Shown here piece by piece: positions 53,232-61,588 of a stretch of 64,000 nucleotides of DNA. The stretch's first letter is position 1; the number at the start of each line of letters is the position of its first letter. This DNA is from Spongiimicrobium salis (GTDB taxonomy: Bacteria; Bacteroidota; Bacteroidia; Flavobacteriales; Flavobacteriaceae): the NCBI RefSeq assembly GCF_043678055.1, contig NZ_JBHEQA010000001.1, positions 1,054,001 through 1,118,000 on the forward strand, in the 5' to 3' direction. The position numbers and the translations under genes were made by a program. The notes beneath the pieces were generated by a model. It was not told the origin of the DNA. It did not search any database and saw only the letters and a program-made list of their open reading frames with translations.

Positions 53232-53669
53232 ATGGTTGACTCTATAAATAAAGCATGGCATTGGTTAGGATTTCATGCTACCAAAATCATTGGAACCAAC
53301 GATTTTGGCAATGTAATTTTTAAAACTGAAAATGGTGAATTTTGGAGGTTATGTCCCGAAGAAATTAGCTGTAAAAAAATTGCTGCATCGCAATCGGAGT
53401 TGGATCATCTTTATCATGATTCCCAGTTTATTGAGGATTGGGAGATGACGAATTTTAAACGCCTTGCCAAATCAGAACTGGGTGAATTACACAAAAATCA
53501 AAAGTATTGTTTAAAAAAACCCGCAGCCATAGGCGGGAAATACGTGGCGAGCAATATCGGAAAAATAAGTTTTGAGGAATTGATTTCTTTTAGTGGAAGT
53601 TTGGGGTTTCAAATTAAAGATTTGAAAGATGGACAAAAAATAAAATTGAATATACAAAGAGAGACTTAA
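53232..53669 (+). CDS. Tdi1/DUF1851-like immunity protein
   Basis: A 145-residue protein. The middle block IIGTNDFGNVIFKTENGEFW followed by RLCPEEISCKKIAAS resembles the C-terminal domain of T6SS immunity protein Tdi1 (DUF1851), with its FGN, W-R-L-CPEE text. The last third (GKYVASNIGKISFEELISFS) also fits. Members protect against nuclease-type toxins. No matching toxin lies beside it, which fits an orphan immunity gene in an array. It starts the cluster of small AT-rich genes on this strand. Family assignment is by recall of the motif, not by search. Confidence 0.6.
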   Translation: MVDSINKAWHWLGFHATKIIGTNDFGNVIFKTENGEFWRLCPEEISCKKIAASQSELDHLYHDSQFIEDWEMTNFKRLAKSELGELHKNQKYCLKKPAAIGGKYVASNIGKISFEELISFSGSLGFQIKDLKDGQKIKLNIQRET

Positions 53670-53700
53670 TAGAGTATTGCTAAAAAACGCCTAGATCATA

Positions 53701-54279
53701 ATGAATGTACCATTAGATCAGATCCAAGAATTAGATTTTCACAGATTGTCCAAGGAGAGGTTACATGCTGATTTTAATCGGGTTACTGCCATTGTCTTTC
53801 CTTTTTTGACAGAAAAAGAACAACTATTGCTCCAAGAAGATTTTGATTTCTACTTGGAAGATACAGGTCGGGTTTATGTCCATAATACCTTTGCCGGAGG
53901 TATTATTTTTCTTCGGGAACCCGAAATTATTGAAGGAATTAAAATTGAATTCAATTCCACTAGAAATGAAGCTTGGGCTTCTGTTGAATACGCTTCTGAA
54001 CTACGGAATTCCCGCAATGTAAAGTATAAGCCTGATGCGGGGAAAATAGAGAAGGTAAACTGGAATATGTTGGCTATATTTCCAAATTTCACCAAACACA
54101 GAAGGGATATCCAAGTAATTTTAATGATAATTATTGGTAAAATTGTTAAGCACATCTGTGAATATTATAAAAGTAATAGTTGGTTTATGGAGTTTGAAAA
54201 AGCATTTGAAATTCAACTTTTTTTAGATGGGGATTTAGAATTAGAATATCCTGTTGAAATTTTTGAACAAGAAAGGTAG
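53701..54279 (+). CDS. Hypothetical protein in the immunity-like cluster
   Basis: A 192-residue protein without signal or membrane anchor. The N terminus is acidic and helical (DQIQELDFHRLSKERLHADF), the middle contains EIIEGIKIEFNSTRNEAWAS, and a hydrophobic helix lies near residue 145 (IQVILMIIIGKIVKHICEYY). I do not recognise the family. It follows the Tdi1-like gene after 31 bases and is AT-rich like its neighbours, so it could be a further immunity gene. Confidence 0.6.
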   Translation: MNVPLDQIQELDFHRLSKERLHADFNRVTAIVFPFLTEKEQLLLQEDFDFYLEDTGRVYVHNTFAGGIIFLREPEIIEGIKIEFNSTRNEAWASVEYASELRNSRNVKYKPDAGKIEKVNWNMLAIFPNFTKHRRDIQVILMIIIGKIVKHICEYYKSNSWFMEFEKAFEIQLFLDGDLELEYPVEIFEQER

Positions 54280-54329
54280 TCTAAGACGTACAAGTGGCAT
54301 TCAATGATTTAATCACTGTCAAATAGTTA

Positions 54330-54692
54330 TTGTACAAATCCGAATTGGATCAAGGAGATTTGAGATTAAAAGTTGGTATAGCATTTATTTATCCCTCTGG
54401 GGAATTAGATGATGTACTATCTAAAAAAAACGAAAAAGTGAATAAAAAGAATTTAAGTACCTCAGGAAATATAGTGGTTCCTTCATATAAGACACTTGTA
54501 GAAGAAGGATCCCGGGTAACACTACAAGAGGGAATTTGGATTGCGGAAAGTGATACATGGATTCTAAAAGCCGAGGGACCTCTTGAATTTTTGGGCTTAG
54601 CAAATTTAATTAAAAAAAAAGGAGAACATTGGAAAGCAACAGATAATGAAATAGATGGGTTTCTTAAAAAATTTAATCAGGATAATTACTAA
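54330..54692 (+). CDS. Hypothetical protein, possibly a gene fragment
   Basis: A 120-residue frame that begins with TTG at 54330, two codons after an in-frame stop, so no longer form is possible. The sequence opens abruptly with GDLRLKVGIAFIYPSGELDD, lacking a normal N terminus, and a globular core follows (VPSYKTLVEEGSRVTLQEGI, WILKAEGPLEFLGLANLIKK). This suggests an N-terminally shortened copy of an immunity-type gene, or a protein using an internal start. It is 5 bases before the next gene, which hints at a real operon. Confidence 0.45.
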   Translation: MYKSELDQGDLRLKVGIAFIYPSGELDDVLSKKNEKVNKKNLSTSGNIVVPSYKTLVEEGSRVTLQEGIWIAESDTWILKAEGPLEFLGLANLIKKKGEHWKATDNEIDGFLKKFNQDNY

Positions 54693-54697
54693 ATGAA

Positions 54698-55210
54698 ATG
54701 TATCATTATTTCAAATACAATACTGCAAATGAAGTTGAATGCTTCCTAGAATTGGATAGAGAGTTCTACTGTGAACGAGCTTTATACAAAACTAAAAAAG
54801 AAATCATCAATACTTATATAACCATTGAGGATGAATCTTATTTTCTGCCCGAAGGAAGCCTGAAAGAGGCTGTAACAAATATGACATTAAGTTCAAAAAC
54901 AGAATTTAACCAACTGTGGAAAGTATCAATGTTGGCATTTGAAGATGATTGGTCCCGATTAAAAAACAAATTCAAAATTGGCGATATGGTAAAAACAAAA
55001 ATTCTCTGTTTCTATCCAAAGGGAATTATCTCAAATTTCGGAGAAGAATTTCATGCATTATCAGATTATCATATTTGTGAAAAGAAATTTGGACAACATA
55101 GGATGTATCCAAAAAATGAACTAGAATTAGAGGTTTCTGGATTTGATGACATCAATAAGTTGATCTTACTTGGTCCATTCAATAGAATTGAGCCAAAACA
55201 TTATCCATAA
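54698..55210 (+). CDS. Hypothetical protein in the immunity-like cluster
   Basis: A 170-residue protein of unknown family. The N terminus, MYHYFKYNTANEVECFLELD, has many aromatic residues; the middle has SRLKNKFKIGDMVKTKILCF and YPKGIISNFGEEFHALSDYH, a beta-rich portion resembling small OB/S1-like folds in outline only. It ends in LGPFNRIEPKHYP. It is only 5 bases downstream of the previous gene and 33 before the MafI-like gene, all in one direction, so it is likely part of the same operon. Confidence 0.6.
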   Translation: MYHYFKYNTANEVECFLELDREFYCERALYKTKKEIINTYITIEDESYFLPEGSLKEAVTNMTLSSKTEFNQLWKVSMLAFEDDWSRLKNKFKIGDMVKTKILCFYPKGIISNFGEEFHALSDYHICEKKFGQHRMYPKNELELEVSGFDDINKLILLGPFNRIEPKHYP

Positions 55211-55243
55211 GCTTCAATAGTAATCAAAACTATGTTATAGCGC

Positions 55244-55972
55244 ATGTTCAGCTTCTTAAAACACCGTAAAACAAAAAATACCCTGCTAAAATGGTCAAAT
55301 ACTGTTGATACATTCATTCATGCTAATGAAGTATTGCAATCTAAAATTGACCAGTCTGGGATTTTAGAAGGTGAGGAAATCATTTCAGAATTTTTAGAAA
55401 ATCGGGAATTTGCCCTGGCCTATGAGCATCTGGTCTATATGATTCAAGAATCAGGTATTTATCTGCCCGATAGTCTGCTCCATGATATTTCGGAATTCGC
55501 TACTAAAGTTGGATGTACCCCTCCTGAATTAAGTCTTCCTACCGTCCTTGAAACCAACGAATTCTATGAGATCTTAACATTGTTTCGACAGGTCCAGGAC
55601 AAGGTTGTTTCCCAACTCACCAGGGTATGGCAGATGTCTTTTCCCATAAAGGCAGATGAATGGACGGTTTGGAGCCAAACCACCTATGAAAAAACAGCAT
55701 TCGCAAATACCCAGGGAATTACAATATTTCCACATGGTTATGGATTGCATTATCATGACTCTGAAAATACAATCGACTTTGATTTTGGCGAATTTGGGGA
55801 GGCCCATGGTTTTACTGCAAATCGACTTTGGACCTTTATACAAACCAACAAGGTGAAAACCCTTTTTACTCATGAAACCCAAATCAAAAAGGTAGTGACA
55901 CATTTAACGGAAAAGGGGGAGTTAAAATTCAGCGGGTATATGAACTATTACAAAACATCGAAATGTGTATGA
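55244..55972 (+). CDS. MafI-like/DUF6896-like fusion, probable immunity protein
   Basis: A 242-residue protein with two parts. Residues about 20-90 resemble MafI-type immunity proteins (EEIISEFLENREFALAYEHL followed by VYMIQESGIYLPDSLL). From about residue 110 a different block follows: YEILTLFRQVQDKVVSQLTR, ITIFPHGYGLHYHDSENTID, FDFGEFGEAHGFTANRLWTF, a pattern I associate with DUF6896. A joined two-domain immunity protein would be unusual. It is the last gene of the AT-rich cluster; the lipoprotein GH gene follows 96 bases later. Both domain assignments are from recalled motifs only. Confidence 0.6.
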   Translation: MFSFLKHRKTKNTLLKWSNTVDTFIHANEVLQSKIDQSGILEGEEIISEFLENREFALAYEHLVYMIQESGIYLPDSLLHDISEFATKVGCTPPELSLPTVLETNEFYEILTLFRQVQDKVVSQLTRVWQMSFPIKADEWTVWSQTTYEKTAFANTQGITIFPHGYGLHYHDSENTIDFDFGEFGEAHGFTANRLWTFIQTNKVKTLFTHETQIKKVVTHLTEKGELKFSGYMNYYKTSKCV

Positions 55973-56067
55973 CGCCAAAAGAAGAATTCCATAAAAAAAG
56001 CAGTTGCTACTCTAAGGCCTATCAGCTCATTGAATCATTTTCCCAATGCAAAACTATTTTCTTGAGG

Positions 56068-57138
56068 ATGAATATCATTTATGCCTGCATAGTGTCTTCT
56101 TTTTTGGCCCTAAGCAGCTGTTCTAGCAATACCGTTATATCAGAGTCTCCTCCAGAAACATCTCCTTTGGGAATTTCTTTAGGGATATCATTCCCACCTG
56201 TGGCCGATGTGCAACAGCGAAATTTTGCGGCCCCTCTTTTAAATGAACTGAAGGTAAAACGTATACGCATTGGAGAAAATTGGAGCTTAAGGGAGCCCGT
56301 AGCAGGAAATTTTAATTGGGAGCCCCTGGATGAACGGATGCAATGGGCCGAAGATCAGAATATTTCAATTTTACTGACTCTCCAATCTAACGGCCCGAAT
56401 TGGGCCTGCAGCGCACTACAAAATGACAATTCTTGCGTTTTCATGGATAATGCACCTTTTAAGCGCTATGTGGAGCAACTCTTACAACGGTATCCCAACA
56501 CGATTGAAAAAATTCAATTTGGCAATGAATGGCAATCCGATTTCTGGTATATAGGCAACGCGGAGCAATTTGTAACGGTCAGTAATATTGTCTATGATGC
56601 CATACAGGAGTATTCTCCAGAAACCAAATTTGTTTTGGGGGGCTTTACCACCATTTCTTTGCGTTTTTTAGCCGGCTGCCAAGGACTCATCGATGTATTT
56701 TACGATGATGAGGGTTTTCGTTATGACAGAAGTTTTCTAGACAACAATTGTACTAGTCCGGTCATTCAATCTGTAAAGGATAGGATTAGCTATGTTTTGG
56801 AGCATGCGCGCTATGACTTGGTGGACATTCATTTGTATGATGATGTGGATAATTGGCCCATCTACTATACCCATTTTAAAACCCTGGTTCAAAAACCCAT
56901 CATTTGTACAGAATTTGGAGGTCCAAATGTGAATCTTGAGCCAGAAACCGAAGAATATCAAGCGAATCAATTGGTGCAATACATTGAGACCTTAGAAGAA
57001 CTCGAAGTTGAAGAGGCCTACTTTTTTAAACTGGTAGAAGGAAGTGCCAATCCTGCACACGCCCGATCCGGATTGATCGATGCCCGTACTTTAGAAAAGA
57101 AAATGAGCTTTTTTAGGTTTAAAGAACTCAATCCATAA
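56068..57138 (+). CDS. Lipoprotein with GH clan A-like TIM barrel
   Basis: A 356-residue lipoprotein (start at ATG 56068; lipobox LALSSC with Cys 18). The fold fits a (beta/alpha)8 glycosidase: the acid/base candidate E154 in IQFGNEWQS and the nucleophile candidate E282 in PIICTEFGGPN are in the clan A positions, and the strands VKRIRIGENW, NISILLTLQS and LVDIHLYDD are in order. The exact family (GH39-, GH53- or GH10-like) is not identifiable by eye. It lies alone between the immunity-like cluster and a small Cys/His protein, not inside a glycan locus. The frame is open upstream to 55963, but that start lies before the stop of the preceding gene. Confidence 0.8.
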   Translation: MNIIYACIVSSFLALSSCSSNTVISESPPETSPLGISLGISFPPVADVQQRNFAAPLLNELKVKRIRIGENWSLREPVAGNFNWEPLDERMQWAEDQNISILLTLQSNGPNWACSALQNDNSCVFMDNAPFKRYVEQLLQRYPNTIEKIQFGNEWQSDFWYIGNAEQFVTVSNIVYDAIQEYSPETKFVLGGFTTISLRFLAGCQGLIDVFYDDEGFRYDRSFLDNNCTSPVIQSVKDRISYVLEHARYDLVDIHLYDDVDNWPIYYTHFKTLVQKPIICTEFGGPNVNLEPETEEYQANQLVQYIETLEELEVEEAYFFKLVEGSANPAHARSGLIDARTLEKKMSFFRFKELNP

Positions 57139-57208
57139 TTTTTATCGGAATGCCTATTCATAGCTTTCCAAACTTTGTAGCATATGGAAAATATAATATC
57201 TCACTCAA

Positions 57209-57514
57209 ATGGCGTATATTGAATGTTCAGCACATGGTGGAAATGTAGCTTCTTTTGTATCAAAGTATCATGCTGATAGAGTCAAGCAAAAGGAGGCCTG
57301 TCTTAAAAATGAGCTTGTAAGAGTTAGGGTAATCGACAATGAAAAGCTTTTTGATGGAACATACTTGGCAGATTCCAAACTCATAGATCATCTCTCTATT
57401 GAAAACTTGGAAATTGACTATCAAAAAGAGTTCAAAAAATTTGAAGTTTTCTTCGAAGATTTTACCCCAATATGCCTTATGTGCTTGAAAGACTATTTGG
57501 ACCGCGCCTCTTAA
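57209..57514 (+). CDS. Small protein with C/H zinc-site pattern
   Basis: A 101-residue protein. The N terminus AYIECSAHGGNVASFVSKYH holds C6 and H9, and the C terminus PICLMCLKDYLDR holds C89 and C92, the outline of a zinc-binding pair-of-pairs. The middle is acidic and without motif. It has no signal peptide. Similar 'CxxHG … CxxC' small proteins occur near toxin/immunity loci but without a defined function. It is 70 bases after the GH-like lipoprotein and 28 before the next lipoprotein. Confidence 0.6.
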   Translation: MAYIECSAHGGNVASFVSKYHADRVKQKEACLKNELVRVRVIDNEKLFDGTYLADSKLIDHLSIENLEIDYQKEFKKFEVFFEDFTPICLMCLKDYLDRAS

Positions 57515-57542
57515 TGTATTCACGATATCATCAAAAAAACCC

Positions 57543-58076
57543 ATGACTATTCTCATAAAACAATCCTTAATCTGTTGTATCACTTTCTTAGCTTTAGTAT
57601 GTTCCTGTGGCATGAAGGATTCCAAGAATGATATCCGTTGCTCCGACGAAGCCTGTTACGGTCAATATGAAGGTGCCGAATTCATTAATGGATCGGATAT
57701 TGCCCATCAATTCTCCAACAAGATGTCGGCTGCTGTTGGTAACCAGCTCAAGCTGTTGTATAAAATGAAAGCCTACTCCAAGGTTGATTTCGATCGTATT
57801 GTAATGACTACAAAAGGGATGGGAAGTGGTACGGTAATCTATTATTTAAAAATCCCTTTTAAAGAGGTTGAAACCCCATGCGAGGCCTATACCTCCTTTG
57901 ACCATGTTGGGGGTTGGAACCACAAGCCCGCCTTAGCGGCCAGAAAGGCACAGCTTAAAAGCGCTTTGATGGACCATCATGAACTAGACATTAGTCCGCT
58001 TAAAACGACTCCGGAAGGGTTACAGGAATATTGGATCCAATGGAAAAACAAAATCACACAATCTAGCTGCAAATAG
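57543..58076 (+). CDS. Lipoprotein of unknown function
   Basis: A 177-residue lipoprotein with a signal and lipobox (LICCITFLALVCSCG, cleavage near Cys 22). The mature protein has three further Cys and the segments CYGQYEGAEFINGSDIAHQF and YSKVDFDRIVMTTKGMGSG. A beta-rich fold is likely; no family recognised. It lies immediately upstream of the DUF4157 effector gene, in the same direction with a 244-base gap. Effector-cognate periplasmic immunity is a possible role but has no direct support. Confidence 0.6.
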   Translation: MTILIKQSLICCITFLALVCSCGMKDSKNDIRCSDEACYGQYEGAEFINGSDIAHQFSNKMSAAVGNQLKLLYKMKAYSKVDFDRIVMTTKGMGSGTVIYYLKIPFKEVETPCEAYTSFDHVGGWNHKPALAARKAQLKSALMDHHELDISPLKTTPEGLQEYWIQWKNKITQSSCK

Positions 58077-58319
58077 CCCCAATTGCAGTATTTTATTTGT
58101 AGCTTACACTATATTCTTATACCGATTACCCTGAGCGAAAGTACCCCATACAGTCTGTAAATTCCTATTCCCAAATGAGAGGCGCATTTATTTCGAAGGA
58201 AAATTCTTCTGAATTAAATTTATATTTACTACCTTTTGAAAGTAGTATACCCTATATAAAGCACAACATGTCTCTGTATTTGGCTACACCATGATCAACC
58301 AAAACCTGGAAAAGCAAAT

Positions 58320-60101
58320 ATGCATACCTTTATTGGAAAAAAGCAAGCGTCTAAAAACCAGCCTTACTTGCAGGGAACATCTCAAATTTGCACTGAAAAT
58401 ACTGCTGCTTTTCAATTCACCAATAATCGCCCTGAGGCCATTGTTCAAAGGAAAGTACAGTCCATGGCACATCTATATGCTTCACAACGGCCTCAACCAA
58501 TTCAAAAGAAAATAAATCATACAGGTTTGCCGAATCATCTAAAAACGGGTATGGAGAACCTATCCGGGCTATCCCTAGATGATGTAAAAGTACATCGGAA
58601 TTCAGATAAACCTGCCCAATTGCAAGCTCATGCCTACACAGATGGTACCGATATTCATTTGGCACCGGGACAAGACAAGCATTTACCACATGAAGCTTGG
58701 CATGTTGTACAGCAAAAGCAGGGACGCGTGCAACCGACCCTACAAACTGAGGTCCCTGGTCGTATTGCCCATAACGGATTGGTTCAACGAAAAATTAGTA
58801 AAGCCGATTCGGGAGTTTATGTAGATATTAGGGCGGCAGCCTGGTATGGAGAGCTTCCGGAGAAGCAACAGCAAGTCATACAGGAATTACATAAAAATCC
58901 GTATCAGACTTTTACCATTCAAGAAGCTCGTGATATTGCAGAGACCAATGCCGATCAACATCCAGGCGATAATATTAATGTGCATATGAAAAAAAGGTAT
59001 TTCGATGGCCTCAAAAAAATGGGGGTCATTCTTCCTGAACCAATTGCCAAACTTCATCCAGAGCAGACAGTAATAGAAAATGCTATATCAGATGGGGTAC
59101 ACCATATAGATAGCTGGTATTATGATGAAGAGCAAATAGAGGCCAAAATTTCGGATGCCGATACTGCAAAGGAACTCCCCTTATATAAGAAGACCTATAG
59201 TTCTTTAAAAAGATTTCATTCGAAAATAGTAATTGACCTTCGCACTTTTGCAGCTTTGGTCTTGGGAGAATCGCAGAAATACAATAGATTAATTGGTGCG
59301 CAAAAAAGAAGTTTTCTTTCTGCCCTGCCCGATATTGGCAAAGAAATCCGGACTAATGTCGCAGACTATAACGCTGCTTTCAGAGAAGTTTTTGGCGTTC
59401 CCTATGGTCAAATACCTTTACCAGAAGATGCCCAAGTAGATATTAGTAGCGTAGGTGAGGATATCTTAGACTATTATCATAAAGGAACCAGTGATGATCC
59501 AATCCCAATAATCTGGTACAAACCGGCAACCAAGTATCACGCCGTGAGCGCCTATGCCTCTGAAGAACAGGCAACGGACAATGATAGAACGACCACAGAT
59601 TTTCCAGGGCCCGCAACCATATATAACTCCGGACCGAAGACGCATATCAAAGGAAGTACGGTCACTATTGGTAGAACTGGTTATGGCACCCAATTAAACG
59701 ACCGTATCAAGAAAGTGCGTCATGATAGCAAGCGGGAAAAACAGAGAGAACTGAACGAAATCTTAAACAGGTCCGGGCATACCATGGGAAAATCCAGCGC
59801 TCTCGACGGTGATCATATTCAAGATTTGGGGTTTGATGGCAAAGATAATCCCAATAACTTTTGGCCTCTGGATAGTACGATCAATCGTCGTGGATTTACC
59901 GACTATCCGGGCTATCAAGTACATGTAAAATCCGATGATGATCATCTTTTCGTTCGTCCAATTGGGGCACTTTATGGATATTATTTTGTAATCAAGGGTT
60001 TTCAAGAGGGTGATAGCGCCACTGTTCCAGAGGAAAGCAATACCGAAAAAGCGGGAGTTGCAACGGACCAAGAGAGCGATGTAAAAGCCGCATGGGAATA
60101 A
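58320..60101 (+). CDS. DUF4157 effector-like protein with C-terminal HNH-like nuclease motif
   Basis: A 593-residue cytoplasmic protein without signal peptide. Residues about 65-137 form DUF4157: GLPNHLKTGMENLSGLSLDD, VKVHRNSDKPAQLQAHAYTD, and HEAWH (124-128) with VVQQKQGRV, a HExxH-type metallopeptidase-like motif. DUF4157 is the recurrent N-terminal domain of toxins loaded by extracellular contractile injection systems. The C-terminal part has HTMGKSSALDGDHIQDLGFD with D498 and H499, followed by NNFWPLDSTINRRG, a pattern of HNH-type nucleases in which D-H and a later N ligate metal. The middle (about 155-470) is unrecognised. Codon and base use are unlike the neighbouring housekeeping genes. 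No tail, sheath or baseplate gene and no cognate immunity gene is identified; candidates are the small upstream genes. Confidence 0.8.
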   Translation: MHTFIGKKQASKNQPYLQGTSQICTENTAAFQFTNNRPEAIVQRKVQSMAHLYASQRPQPIQKKINHTGLPNHLKTGMENLSGLSLDDVKVHRNSDKPAQLQAHAYTDGTDIHLAPGQDKHLPHEAWHVVQQKQGRVQPTLQTEVPGRIAHNGLVQRKISKADSGVYVDIRAAAWYGELPEKQQQVIQELHKNPYQTFTIQEARDIAETNADQHPGDNINVHMKKRYFDGLKKMGVILPEPIAKLHPEQTVIENAISDGVHHIDSWYYDEEQIEAKISDADTAKELPLYKKTYSSLKRFHSKIVIDLRTFAALVLGESQKYNRLIGAQKRSFLSALPDIGKEIRTNVADYNAAFREVFGVPYGQIPLPEDAQVDISSVGEDILDYYHKGTSDDPIPIIWYKPATKYHAVSAYASEEQATDNDRTTTDFPGPATIYNSGPKTHIKGSTVTIGRTGYGTQLNDRIKKVRHDSKREKQRELNEILNRSGHTMGKSSALDGDHIQDLGFDGKDNPNNFWPLDSTINRRGFTDYPGYQVHVKSDDDHLFVRPIGALYGYYFVIKGFQEGDSATVPEESNTEKAGVATDQESDVKAAWE

Positions 60102-60169
60102 GGTGTTCCATCTTGGGCTTGACAAAGAAAGGATTATACCAAATTTAATGTATACTGCATGCGCTATCT

Positions 60170-60721
60170 CTATACATTGCTATCCAGTTTTTGCATTGCT
60201 GCTATGACCCGATCTACTTTAGTTTGCAACTCTAGGGTCCCCACCAGTTTTAGCAGCTTACCATCCAGTTTTTGCATCCATTCCTGATGTACCCGTAGGG
60301 ACCTTCCCTGAAAATTTGGGTTGTCGTATTGGGCGGCCCAGGCTATAAAAGCCTTGTAATGTGTCCGTCTTTCCCTATCAGTCTGTAGTATTTCCCCATA
60401 GCGTGCCACTTCTCTTTGCTGTAATCGTTCCATTCTAATCTGATGATCCAAGTAAAGAAATATGGCCAAATCAAATGCGCGTTCCCATTCTTTGCCCCAA
60501 CTCACCAAAGAGCCACTAACCAGTACATTCTTGTTTTTTAGGAAATCGGTTTTCATCTTTTTATTCCGTTCTTCAAGAGGTACTTTTTCGGTATAGGGTA
60601 TGGGGGTTGGGCGCCAATAATAATCATCGGCATCCAGATGCTTAAAATTGGTTTGTTGGGCCAGTGCCTTGCCCAGCGTTGTTGTGCCGGAACCCGAAGC
60701 TCCAAATAGTATGATTTTCAT
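60170..60721 (-). CDS. P-loop AAA/adenylate-kinase-like protein
   Basis: A 183-residue nucleotide-binding protein. The P-loop GASGSGTTTLGKAL is at residues 7-20, and a Walker-B-like aspartate region follows (FKHLDADDYYWRPTPIPYTE), then VLVSGSLVSWGKEWERAFDL and LYLDHQIRMERLQQREVARY, resembling adenylate-kinase-type and shikimate-kinase-like small NTPases. Such proteins are often annotated as AAA family ATPase or topology-modulation protein, with no substrate known. Single gene, convergent with the DUF4157 gene across 68 bases. Confidence 0.8.
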   Translation of the reverse strand: MKIILFGASGSGTTTLGKALAQQTNFKHLDADDYYWRPTPIPYTEKVPLEERNKKMKTDFLKNKNVLVSGSLVSWGKEWERAFDLAIFLYLDHQIRMERLQQREVARYGEILQTDRERRTHYKAFIAWAAQYDNPNFQGRSLRVHQEWMQKLDGKLLKLVGTLELQTKVDRVIAAMQKLDSNV

Positions 60722-60786
60722 AGCATCATCACATCTTTAAAATCGATTTATACATCTGAAATATGTTGTTTTACGGTCCGCCTTCC

Positions 60787-61287
60787 TTAAAAACGAATAA
60801 TGGAAACTTTATGGGTCTTTTCCCAGATCTCCTTTTTTAGTCGGTCCAAATCCCCCCTTTTTCTAAATACCAACTGGGTCTTTCTTTTTTCCAACGCAAG
60901 AATACAATCTTCTATTTTAATGACATTTTTTGGAATTTCCACCGCATTGCTTACATAGTAGCGTGCCACCGTATCGATGCATTTAAAATTAGTGCGGGCA
61001 AATTCGTATTGATATAAGGTTACTTCTTCAATTTTTCTTTGCCAGTCTTCCGGCGCTAGGATAAGCTTTTTGTAGCCCTCCTTCAACTCGACCAAAGAAA
61101 TTTTATGCCATAGCAGTTCTTCTACATCTATACAAATTCTCGGGCAGGCTCTAGGCAAGTAGTAATTTTGCACTTTGGTTTCCCCAATGGCCCAAACATA
61201 ATTTTCATAGCCCCATATTTTCTTTGATTTTCGCGGGACAAAGGTTTCAATCCCTTTTTCTTCACTCATATGAACTATTTTTTCCAA
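60787..61287 (-). CDS. DUF6886-like protein
   Basis: A 166-residue cytoplasmic protein. The N-terminal block VHMSEEKGIETFVPR, followed by NYVWAIGETKVQNYYLPRAC and PRICIDVEEL, has the form I associate with DUF6886 (H-x-S-E-x-x-x-I…F-x-P-R … WAI … PRxCPR). The remainder is helical, with many basic residues (EKRKTQLVFRKRGDLDRLKK). The function is unknown. Its start is 502 bases before the next minus-strand gene upstream (the Cys-rich peptide at 61.6 kb), so it has its own transcript. Confidence 0.65.
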   Translation of the reverse strand: MEKIVHMSEEKGIETFVPRKSKKIWGYENYVWAIGETKVQNYYLPRACPRICIDVEELLWHKISLVELKEGYKKLILAPEDWQRKIEEVTLYQYEFARTNFKCIDTVARYYVSNAVEIPKNVIKIEDCILALEKRKTQLVFRKRGDLDRLKKEIWEKTHKVSIIRF

Positions 61288-61588
61288 GCATTTTGTTTTA
61301 AGACAAGGGGGAATTTTTCAAAATGTATCTTCCGCCTAGAGACAAATATCAGAAGAAGATAAACAAGAAGCGCTTGATCGAAATCAAGAAATAAAGGAAT
61401 GGAAGACAGCTAGAATGAGCGACTGAAATCCCCGAGTGTTGACGTTTTGGAGAAAATAGAGCGGAATACCTTAAAACTTATGGGGTCATTCAAAAAAAAA
61501 CGGCCCAGGAATTTCCCTGTACCGTTCTGTTTTAGCATAGGAATACGGTTTATAAACGCTTATTCCATAAGCATTGCATGGTCCGCCA
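61288..61588. other. Intergenic region with a peptide-gene terminator
   Basis: About 300 bases without a gene. The only clear feature is the terminator at 61491-61527 of the Cys-rich peptide gene. A 60-codon frame on the plus strand (61447-61629) runs through this hairpin and is unlikely to be coding. Confidence 0.6.
61491..61527 (-). terminator. Intrinsic terminator after the Cys-rich peptide gene
   Basis: On the minus strand AACGG … CAGG pairs with CCTG … CCGTT (outer stem 61499-61503 with 61522-61526), followed by a run of about nine Ts. It ends the peptide gene at 61589. Confidence 0.85.
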
